Positions 40,977 to 51,600 of a stretch of DNA of 64,000 nucleotides are shown here, in pieces; the first letter of the stretch is position 1, and each line of letters begins with the position of its first letter. The stretch is from Sipunculus nudus. Taxonomy: Eukaryota; Annelida; Sipuncula; Golfingiida; Sipunculidae. The notes under the pieces were generated by a model. That model ran no database searches. It was not told the DNA's origin and worked only from the letters and a program-made list of their open reading frames with translations. The stretch is taken from contig CM049316.1 in the NCBI GenBank assembly GCA_026874595.1, positions 75,437,676-75,501,675 of the forward strand. Direction: 5' to 3'. The translations under genes were made by a program, and so were the position numbers.

Positions 40977-43900
40977 CAAAACGTTGCCATGTGAACCACA
41001 GATAATTCATCTGTTGTAAAGATTCAGCATTTCGTCTCAGTGACTTCAGAACATCAGAGCCGCATCTCAGACATGAAGATGTTACCAAGTTACCTGATCA
41101 TTATACTGGAGCAGGTGTTAAATGTGTTTATGTATACACAGAATCTAAAATATTATATATACAGTGAAACTTAAAAAATAAAACCACCTGTGAGACTGGC
41201 CATAAATGGTCTCAGTTTACAGGTGGTCTCAATAGACAGATGATCTTTCAGACTGGTCCCACTGTGTTTATATACAGTGTGCTGGGCAGTGTTGTATGCC
41301 AAAGAAGCATAAAATTACAAATCGTTCTGCCAAATTGTCAGATATTTTTGGTCAGGTGACAAGATGATCTTCTTGAAACCGGTGTTTGTGGATCTCATGA
41401 TTCAGTTGGTTTAATGACGTGTTGATAGCTGACATGACTGGACTTATAGCCATATCAAATTAGACATACCTGAAATGATACACTGATTACCTTTTAAATC
41501 ATTATTATTTTTTAAGGTCTCCATTTTTTTGTGTCAAAATATCATTTATGTTGCCATGTATACAGATCTCAGTAATATGTATTTTGTCTTTGTTAATAAC
41601 TGTAAAAAAGAAAATCCCATTTGAGTTCCTCAAAGATAGTTTTTTAATCTTTTAATACTTGTGAAGAACAAGGAACACTAAAATAGCTTTTATATCCATT
41701 CTATGATATCTTTGTACACTAACCAGTTGATATTTATCCATCCTCACATATTGTATTTCATCAATTTTATTTTCTATAAAATGCAGTGTTACTCAGGGTT
41801 CATAGGGCATTTTGAAGTCCTGTGAGTGTTCAATAATTTTTCAGTCCTTTTTAATGTGGCACTTTATTAAACTCCAGGAATAATATATGGGATAAATGAA
41901 ATATTTGCAGAAATTTACTTCATTACTTATAAAGCCCTGCAATTACAATGAAAACATTCGTTACTCATACTTCACATGTGCAGAGTAAAAATAATCTCTG
42001 TGCTCTCATGGATGATCCAGTGTTAAGAATCAAAATAGGAATATTTTGCTGGATTTTGCATCATGTTATGGAACTTTTCGTCATTGATAGTTCACATTGT
42101 ATTACTACTTTTGGGAAAAATATTGAAAACTAGAAATGTTCATTCCAAAGAATGTAAGCCTCCGTCATGTGGGGTTCCCTCTTTTGGGATGGTGCGACAG
42201 CCTTGTTTGCATTCACTTATTTGGCCCACAATCCCAGTTTTATTCATGCATAAGTGACTCTACATTTGTGAATATTCCTTGGTGACATTCCTGAATCCAG
42301 ATTATGTGCCACACCCACACTAAAATCTAATCAGCTCTTGGTTTGCCCATTCCCTAAATGCACTGACAATTTCATGTGATCATGTTCATGCTTGCTTGAG
42401 TTATGTTGTGAATAAGCACACACATGAACTGGGATGATCGCATAACCTCTTGGTGGAGGAAAAAAGCTTTAGAGGAGACCACACTAGCAGTATACAAGAC
42501 CAAGTGGCAGTCAATCTCCACGTTATAATCAGAGTTAATACAAGGAAAAGTCATAAATAATGTACCCACATCACTACAGTTAGATGCTATTGTTACTGTA
42601 ACCTTATGTTAATGTGTCCAGAAGTATCATTGCATATGCAATATATACATGACACAGGTGTAAACTTTGGATATTTTAATCTATCTCTATGCTCTGATGA
42701 TAAACAGTGTCACAGTATCTAAATATTACATCAGCCAGTGTTCAGTACTTAAAATATAACCATTTACTCATTCAAATATCTGGAATATATTGTATGTTTT
42801 AATGTGTTTGTTGCATTGATGTTGTTATATTGGAACAGTACTTAATGTATGTACTACACACACATATATATATATGTATATATAACCTATATTTAATCTA
42901 TACCATTATGACTTTCAAGACTGCCTTAAATATCCACTGACAAGGTTGTACATTAGTAAACATTGTACAATACTGGAGATTGGAGAATGTATCATTTTTG
43001 TGAAACGATTATCGTCACCTACCTTGCCTGATATTTGAGGCACATCCCAGCCTGGACCAATCACAGCTCAGTGAATATTAAGGCAGCCATATTGTATATT
43101 GTACATTTATGTGGGCAGATTTAAATAACCTATTTGAATCGTAGCTACTGTGTCAGAACTAGATTGCTTGCCTTGATCTCATAATATTTATTACAGTTAT
43201 ATGTATGATTACAAGTCACTCTGGCTTACACTGTGGCAGTGCTACACATTGACCAGCATCATCTTTTTTTTTAATTTAGATAGGATTTTGATTTTACTAC
43301 ACTATCCCTTCCCGAGGGGAAAAAAGAAACTTTAAGAATAGAAACCAAAGCTATCTCACTGCCATTTTGTTTCTGTGTATGCTTGTATCATTGCTTGTAA
43401 TCTCTCTCCCCCTCTCTCTCTCATGATGCAAGGAAGATTTTCAGGTATTTGATAAAGCAAATACATTGTAATCTGTTATTTTATAATGATAAGTCATAGA
43501 AAGTTTTGCCTGATCAGTGCTCATTTTAAAGAAAGCATGCTGTAACACTAAATGTATCATTATATGTCTGTATTTAAGACCACCTGTATTTATATTATAC
43601 ATTGACTGAGAGGCAGCACATCGTAACAGGGATATGTAACAGTCAGGTTGGGTGTCTCCTCTATATGTTCTGTGTCAGTGTACAACAGTCTGTACATTTG
43701 TACAACAGCAGTATTTATAGATTGTAAAGGGAGCATATGTTAAGTGTGTGTCACTGTTTGTTGGACACTAGTAGCTGTTGTTCCATTGTTCCGGTGATTC
43801 TGTGACGGGGATGTATATTTTATTTTATTTTTTTTTAAGTTTGTATGGAGAATATTTTAAAATCAGATCCCTTCTGCTTGGCCAGGTAATGTGATGTGAC

Positions 43901-43990
43901 ATTACACTAGTTGGCACCAGTACTTAAAAAGTTCCTGTTTTGGGAAATTAGATAAATGTATAAATAAAATAGGGTATATTTATATGTAAT
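40977..43990 (+). other. JARID2: JARID2 3' UTR (inferred, about 3 kb)
   Basis: AT-rich, no coding frame, no splice-like structure, TGTA/ATTTA-rich. It includes an AATAAA at 41177-41182 that could give a short UTR, transposon-like wording near 41165-41260 (starting CAGTGAAAC), a CT-rich tract near 43400 and the distal AATAAA near 43963. The extent is an inference; transcript ends are not visible in DNA. Confidence 0.55.
43963..43968 (+). terminator. Candidate distal polyadenylation signal AATAAA
   Basis: A canonical AATAAA hexamer followed by T-rich sequence, then the unrelated intergenic DNA. It is the most plausible end of the JARID2 transcript. The proximal alternative is AATAAA at 41177-41182. 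Confidence 0.45.
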
Positions 43991-44829
43991 TTATATAATA
44001 TAATGTAATATAACAACAATAATTTTACATATAAAATGTTTTAATTTGTTAAGTCGGTATTTAATGGCATATCAGTTGAGGCCGAAGCCGCCTTCAGAGA
44101 CGAAACGTCACATGACTGATTCCACAGCACCTGGAAGTGCTGGGTTATTTAGTGTTAGGGTCAGCTCACAGCCGCCATGATCTAAGCAGTAAGAACGTAT
44201 TTATGGCATCTGTTTGAACTATTTATGTATTATTAAGAGATTACACGTATTGAAAATAAGAATATATACGCGTATTAGCTTACCATTGCTGGACTGGGTC
44301 CAAATAAAGTGGAATATCAGAGATTATTATGTATTTTCTCACTTTTACAAATACTATCGTATGGAGCTTACAATCCCTTCAAAGCGCATATTGTTGGGGT
44401 GGTGATTAAAATGTACTATCAGATATATCTAATATTTCAGTATATGTTCAGTATATATTGCCAAGCGCACTAAAATGGATATTTTTCAGTTACGCTAAAA
44501 AATCTTGTATTACATCATACTGGCTTGTATTACGTAATCAGATGGCCACTCCTGTTTATTTAATAACACATAGGCTACTTGTCTAAGATTTCCACTATTA
44601 AGACGGTCTTAGTCATGTTTTTGCAAGCATTTAAATTCACACAAAACATGGTCACTACTACAAGAGAAATATTTATTCATCATAGCGTACCGTTCATATT
44701 TAATTGTTTTTAATGTTGTACTTTACTACGCGAGCCACCCAGTACCAACCATTGATATATTTATCTCCTTTCATCGTTGCGAGGCATATAACGGCATATA
44801 CATTTATGCACCGTATAAAACAGGACACA

Positions 44830-44935
44830 CTGACCTCATTTGATACCTGATGTCCCTGACCGGAGTGAACCAGTTCACCTTTACTCTTGACGTCACGTGC
44901 CTTAACCACCAAACTGTGTTCCTTTCCGGCAGACG
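44830..44935 (-). mobile_element. Possible degenerate tRNA-derived SINE
   Basis: On the minus strand, TTTGGTGGTTAAGGCACGTG resembles an A box region, and GGTTCACTCC about 35 nt later a B box. The ends were not found. Confidence 0.35.
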
Positions 44936-46099
44936 TAGGGTCATAGGCCCTATATTGAATTGAAGATTAGAGAAAGGGACTAAGAGTTGATCCGAACTGG
45001 TGTGAAGAACAAAGGGTCGGGATTGACAGTGTTGGAATGGCAGTTTTCTTTTGCAGTTTCTATAGCGGTAGCTTGGAGCTTTACCCAATGAAAAAGCATT
45101 TTAGGTAATTGTTAGAAGAATAATGTTTACTTGACAGATTTAAAGGAGAATGATCATCGCCGCCAGCTTTCAAAATAGTTTGTATGATGTGTAAAATTAC
45201 GTGAGCGAGATGTGGCGGCGAGAAGTGGCAGCGGAACTAAGTTATGTATCACTGATGTCGGGTACGCATATTGTGCGTGTGTAAGTGATCATATGACACA
45301 GCCTTTTCTTATTCTTATTGTGACATGTCTGTAAAACTTCAGTTTAACGCTGTTAATATTATTAGGTTCCAAAAACATGACGCCTTGTATTTTTTCTGTT
45401 TTAATTTTCTGACTGAATAACATAATTCTCTGTAATCCACGTTTACAACCAAAGGTATTTCTTTTAAGTACATTATATTATAATTCTCTTGTGCAGCCAT
45501 CTTGTGGCAGAATTTTTTTTCATGTAACAACGTTATAATTAAAATATTCTGTATAGCCATTTTTGAGTAGAAAGGTTTAATTGTTAAGGATTTAAAAAGT
45601 TGGGTTTGTAATTAAGTCGAAAGGAAATTAGATTCTTAGTAAATGACCTGACGCACCCATTAAAGTATCATCGTACGAATTATCAGCAATACTCATTGAT
45701 ATTAACCTTGAAGCGCCAGTTCACCATTTTGTAAAGACTTGTATTATTTGTAATCGTTATGAAAGGTATAGTATGCCTAGAACATTATTTTCTGAGAGTT
45801 TACGACATGAGTTTTGTTTGACATTTTGTCATGTCGCAGGTCATCGTTTTGTTAACGATCTAGACGTATAAAAGCCGATTATGCTTGTCTACATTTGTAT
45901 TCATATATTGTATGTATATTTGCCATTTTAATACAAAATCTTTATAGATATATTCTGACTTGTTTTGTTTAATTTTCATGCCATGATCACCCTTTTCAAA
46001 GATAAAAAAAAATACCCCATTGTCGTCATTACACAGATCAGTAGGGAGCAATATTCATGGCGGAAATAAAACCAATATAGGTAACTAATTCTTACTCTT

Positions 46100-46300
46100 G
46101 ACACAGCTGACTATTATCAGCTGACTATAATCATACCTTCATCTGAGCAAAAGGGGTGGTCCTATGTTCGTCGACTGCCCCCCCCCCCCCCCCCCCCGTC
46201 CGTTAAACTGGTACATTTTAAAACCGTTGGACCTACAAATCTGTAATTTGACAAACAGATGTCCCGAATTCTCCTACCAAACCCGAAACTGGGTCACTGC
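46100..46300 (+). repeat. Fragment of copy-C-type element
   Basis: Cagctgactataatc and 'ctgagc' at the left, then 'ccgttggacctacaaatctg' and 'gaaactgggtca', closely follow 14371-14570. Poly-C (46178-46197, 20 C) replaces the pyrimidine 'gtccgtc' tract. Confidence 0.6.
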
Positions 46301-48034
46301 GACGTCGTTCCATCGAGGAATTAAAAGAAAAAAAAATCTTCAGCAATGCCTCAGACCAAAACCACGTGCTGTTTTGTACATATTTATAAATATTTCTCTA
46401 TATATATCTCCTAGGTCAATGAAATTAGATCTGCAATGTGTAATTTGAAAAAAAATCACGGACCCGAACATAATGTACCTTATCAACATACCAGGAAAGC
46501 GTTTTATACGTCCGTCTGTATCTCGCCAAAGTTCGAATTCTGACAAAATCCATGCATGTTTAACGAGGTCCGAGGTCACCAGACCTTTGTAGGGTTGTTA
46601 TGGTTAACCAAAAAATCTGATGGATTTGCATGAAACTCATAAAAATGAACCAAAAGAGTTTCTCACCTGAGAACCGGGCACAACTTTAACCATTATACAT
46701 TTTTGTACTTTAAGCATGCACTGTTGATTTAATGTTCACACGATTTATCTATAAAATTGAAAAAAATGAGTATGATCAAGAGAATAGGATTTTATAGAAA
46801 CATAAATTCGTGTTTTCCTCAACAGATTCCTTCAGGTATCTGCTTTTTAAAAATTGATTAAGGAGGTAAGCAATCTCTGTTATAAATTTTTAAGGAAATA
46901 AATAAGATAAATTACACTCGCAGGTGTGTGTGTGTGTGGTGAGGGGGTTGAATATATACCCCCCCCCCCCCATTTTATTGACGCCCCTGTAGGTAGGAGT
47001 GACCTATTTCGGTGTCCGGTCAAGGTCAGCACATTGTGGAGCGCCAAGAGTGAGCAGCTTTTACTATTGCATTGCAGCCAAAAAAAAAACATGAGGGTGC
47101 ATACAATATTTATAGCAGGGGAAATTTAATAGATAAAAAAAATAGCAGGGTATGCCTTTTTTTTGTTTATGTTGTAGGGGATATGTGTTTCAGGAAAATG
47201 GCTGGACAGGTGGCGTTATATAATGCCAAGTTTAAGAATTTGCCCTATATTGCCATATACTGTGAAAATGACATGTACAACCCCTGTTTCCATGGGGGGG
47301 GGGGGGGATTTGAAGTGCAGCAGTTGAGCTGGAGTTTAATGAACCACATAATGCCAAACACTCTATAGAAAAAAAATCTCGTGCCCAAACACATGTATAT
47401 CTTATATGATAATATATAGGGCCTGGGAATACGTCCCTCCTACCTAGGTCTAGGTACATTTTAGGAAAGGCGGCAGTTTGTTAACAACTAGAAGAAAGAA
47501 AATCACAAAACAGAGTAGGTAACACCGAAACCTTCGAACAAACTTTAATTTTGTGCCAGGATAAAATATACAGACTGTTATAATGAATTGTTTTCCCAAA
47601 ACGTTTTCAAAATAATAACCACCAATACTCCTATTATCGCAAAAAAAAATAAACATCCAACTCAACAAGCGCCCCCCCCCCCCTTCACACACCCACTTTT
47701 AAACCAATACTCCCATTTGTACCCCCCCCTTCAGAAAAAAATCATATCTTACTGGATTAATAAAACAAATGCTAGTAGGACGTGTGAAACTTTAATATCA
47801 TGCAATTGCAAAGGGCTTGGTTCTACGTATTCATGTGCAGCAGAAATGGCCATTTTTCACCCGGTGTGCGCCAATACTTTTTAGGACTCAAAGAGGATCT
47901 AAATGTTCGATCTTGGTCCCGAACTTTTTTGTGCCTGAACAAGTGAGAACTATCTGAATATATACATTAAAGAAGAAATCAGGTCAGGTTGGGGTAAATG
48001 TTAGAGTAGGCGCGACTTTATTGCATATCAAGTG

Positions 48035-48260
48035 TGACGTCATTAACCTTGATGACGTAAGAGGTCGAGATACGTATATCACATTGACGACCAGTAAGTT
48101 CGACTTGCTGACCCGCCCTGCATGGCGGTTTGATATGTTTCACCATGACGACTTGCAAGTTAGTCGTGATGGTATCAGGAGATCGTCACGTTTGTCACCA
48201 TGACTACGTACAGGATAGTCGTGATGACGTCAGGAAATTTTACCTGTGTCTCCTTGACGA
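48035..48260 (+). promoter_or_regulatory. Putative promoter of the ankyrin gene: CRE sites in an imperfect tandem repeat
   Basis: Lies 120-350 bp upstream of the ATG at 48384. Full CRE palindromes TGACGTCA at 48035-48042 and 48225-48232, plus TGACGTAA at 48053-48060. Imperfect units of 54-61 bp begin near 48080, 48141, 48196 and 48250, each with 'caccatgacgac' and 'agtcgtgatg' variants. CREs are bound by CREB/ATF factors. No TATA box was identified. The promoter role is inferred from position. Confidence 0.45.
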
Positions 48261-48383
48261 CGGATCAGTTAACAGAAACGGTCAAAGCATTATCTCTGCC
48301 GCCTGTAGCGGAGTATTCCTTGCATATAACAGCAAAAGAAAAGAGGATTTTGGGGACGAAACCCGCGAAAAGACTACCGCGCA

Positions 48384-48665
48384 ATGACTCTCGGGAACGA
48401 CTCTCCCCTCCAGTTGACTGATGAATTCGTCAGTACAATGCAGACTGGTGGGGTGAAGCTTATATCTGTGTCACCACTATGGGTTGTTGGGCGTCACCTC
48501 ATGCGGCCCGTGGGGTCGGGACAGCTGTCGTACGTTATAGACCTGTGTGAACTTCATCGTCACATGGACACGCCCCCCGGGGTGGTCGTACATGTAGACC
48601 TACCTAATGATGACCGGTGGATGAACGCTGTCAACATCGTCAATGTAGACGCATGTTTTAACCAG
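48384..48665 (+). CDS. Ankyrin gene exon 1 (N-terminal region)
   Basis: ATG in context gcgcaATGa; 94 codons to donor gtacag at 48666, phase 0. Encodes MTLGNDSPLQLTDEFVSTMQ ... LWVVGRHLMRP ... VVVHVDLPNDDRWMNAVNIV: a mixed alpha/beta-like sequence, no match recognised. Linking it to the repeats rests on phase, strand, GC-rich coding character and an appropriate upstream region. The 9-kb intron between leaves room for a missed exon. Confidence 0.7.
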
Positions 48666-51600
48666 GTACAGTCCGCTATACTAACCCTATCATGCTGTTT
48701 ATTTTTGGTCGCGATTATATTTAGCAAGTCCAACAAGCCTATAGAAAGAATAAATGGTAATTGTGCATTTTAGCGGGTTTTCGTATAGGCTTGTTCTACC
48801 ATTTTTAACGCATTATTTCCAAATTTTATTATTCTTTAATAAGGAGAAATGTTTATTTTTATAAGAATAAAGCTTAAAGTTTTTTGATAACCAATATATT
48901 TTAGATATAATGAGCAAAAATGCTCAAATACAGCTTGTTTTCTTGGCGACGTCATCAACGTCATGCATAACGTTATGGCGGACGATGAAATCATTAGCCA
49001 ATAAATTCGACTTTGAGACATTTTGTCTCTCAAACAACATCACCTTTCATTATCTAACCCTTATTTTTCTAAAATTATTCATCTCTTGTATATTGCAGAA
49101 TATTACTTTTGTTTTAATTTGTGTTAAAGATTGTAAAATAAGCCTCTAAAAACCCCCGCTAAAATGCACAATTACCGAATAGATGATACCCCGGTAACAA
49201 TGCTGTATAGGGTATAGGTGCATTATATGGGGTTAAACATCAGGGGCGGAAAGAACAAATGAACACACATTTTTATGCAGGAAAATTGGGTTTAATGCGT
49301 AATAGACACTCAACTAGTGAACCCACATTTTTTACGAAAACCCACATTTCTGCCTGTGAACCCACAATTATTTGTGCAAAGTGAACCCACTCTTGCAGTT
49401 TTGTCTATGACGTCGCGTAAAACGTCAAGAAAAATAAGCCAAAGAAGTGATGCTTTTTTTTGCTGCATATTTCTTACGTATAAAATACTATTATATCTTA
49501 CTTATATTAGTGTAAAGTAGAAGCCTATTGGGCGTTGAACCCACATAAAAAAATGTGGGTTCACTTCATGTTTTAGCTGATCTCTATGTTAAAGGTGAGC
49601 CCATATTTGTTGGTTTTGTCAATGTCGTCGCATGCATGTAAAGTCATGTCACGTTAATAAATAAGTCAAGAAATGATGCTTATTTTTCCTATACAACTTA
49701 TTAAATTGATAAGATATTGATTTATTATTTATACTAGGGTATAGAAGAAGCCTTTTAGGCATTCAACCCACATTTTGTTTAAACCGAAAATTTGGGTTCA
49801 GTTACTGGTTTTGCCCCCTGAATTTCAGCCCGTATAATGCACTAAGCCTACACCCACTAAAGGTCACCTGTCTGAGATTGGCTTCCTCACTGAAGGCCTG
49901 TCTTTATTTTTCTCGCCTCCGCATGGAGGTTACTTGATGATCCACCAACATGCACATATATTATGAGATTTACATAGAAATAAAACAACGGCAATGCCGC
50001 TGACAATCGAAACATTAAGAGGGAGTCAAGACAGTTCAGGCAAGTGACCTATACTACACGGGGTCAGCCGGTACATCGAACCGGGACCCGGGCGGTCGAA
50101 AGGGGCCCGGGCGTGAGAAAAAAATTCCAAGAAGGCATAAAAAAGTTGGAAGTATGGAAGACTGAGTATGGAAGAAGTATGGAGTGCAAAGAAAGGGCCC
50201 GGCCGACCAGGATTTTCACAGGACCCTATATGCAATGCATGAACATTATATTTTTAATGTGTATATAAAGTGGGACCAGTTGTTAAAGTGGACCCTATAG
50301 TGAATATATTGTCAAATAAAAAGCTTGAAACTAAGGAAGACAATCTTTTTATGCAATAACTTATACATGTTTTGAATCAGGGAGGTCTGTGGGGCCCGGG
50401 CCACCAAGGAGTTGTATTGGGCCCGGGGACTATGTATATTTCATTTATTTTGTCTGTTACATGGTTTCAATCAGGAGGATGTGAGATGGCCTTGGGAGGC
50501 CAGAGGATTTATCAGTCTAAAAATTACTTTGAATGATATTTTTTTTTTGGTTTGTGTGTATCTTTTTGTATGACTTTAATCATGCGGGACCGTTCAAAGG
50601 GGCTCGGGCCGGCCATAGTTTTCTGGGGAAGTTGGACCTAAGTACATAAAATATGGAATATGTTTTATTTGTTTTTAAGGGTTATTCTGCTTTTAATCAA
50701 GACTGATCGCTGCGAGGTTTGGGGGGGGGGGGGGGGAGTCAAAGGGGCCCCGGCCTAGTGAAAGTGTCTTAATTAAGGCCTAATGAAAACTGGAAATAGG
50801 CCTATGGGGAAACTTTTATATTTGGATTATGTTTAAACAGGGTCTATATAGGAGTTGACCCGGGAGAGTCCAAGAGGGCCCGGGAGCCTCGGGTTACCCA
50901 GAAATTCTCTCTAGGGCCCGATGTATATAAAGTGGGACCAGTTGTTAAACTGGACCCTATAGTGAATATATTGTCAAATAAAAAGCTTGAAACTAAGGAA
51001 GACAATCTTTTTATGCAATAACTTATACATGTTTTGAATCAGGGAGGTCTGTGGGGCCCGGGCCACCAAGGAGTTGTATTGGGCCCGGGGACTATGTATA
51101 TTTCATTTATTTTGTCTGTTACATGGTTTCAATCAGGAGGATGTGAGATGGCCTTGGGAGGCCAGAGGATTTATCAGTCTAAAAATTACTTTGAATGATA
51201 TTTTTTTTTGGTTTGTGTGTATCTTTTTGTATGACTTTAATCATGCGGGACCGTTCAAAGGGGCTCGGGCCGGCCATAGTTTTCTGGGGAAGTTGGACCT
51301 AAGTACATAAAATATGGAATATGTTTTATTTGTTTTTAAGGGTTATTCTGCTTTTAATCAAGACTGATCGCTGCGAGGTTTGGGGGGGGGGGGGGGGGGA
51401 GTCAAAGGGGCCCCGGCCTAGTGAAAGTGTCTTAATTAAGGCCTAATGAAAACTGGAAATAGGCCTATGGGGAAACTTTTATATTTGAATTATGTTTAAA
51501 CAGGGTCTATATAGGAGTTGACCCGGGAGAGTCCAAGAGGGCCCGGGAGCCTCAAGTTACCCAGAAATTCTCTCTAGGGCCCGATAGTCTTTTTTTTTGT

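Larger units (their letters stand above)
43991..48034. other. Intergenic region between JARID2 and the ankyrin gene
   Basis: No convincing coding sequence. Contents: a GC-richer patch at 45150-45280 ending in a full donor consensus (gtaagt at 45281), which might be a non-coding first exon of the next gene; a copy-C-like repeat fragment (~46100-46300); an iterated-element fragment (~46500-46680); and poly-C/poly-G tracts at 46178-46197, 46959-46971, 47294-47307, 47672-47683 and 47722-47729. Confidence 0.5.

Noticed and set aside
48021-48421. Short frames before and overlapping the ankyrin start
   Set aside because: They arise from the CRE-containing tandem repeat or are shadow frames. The 48384 frame alone ends at a donor in phase with the ankyrin exons.
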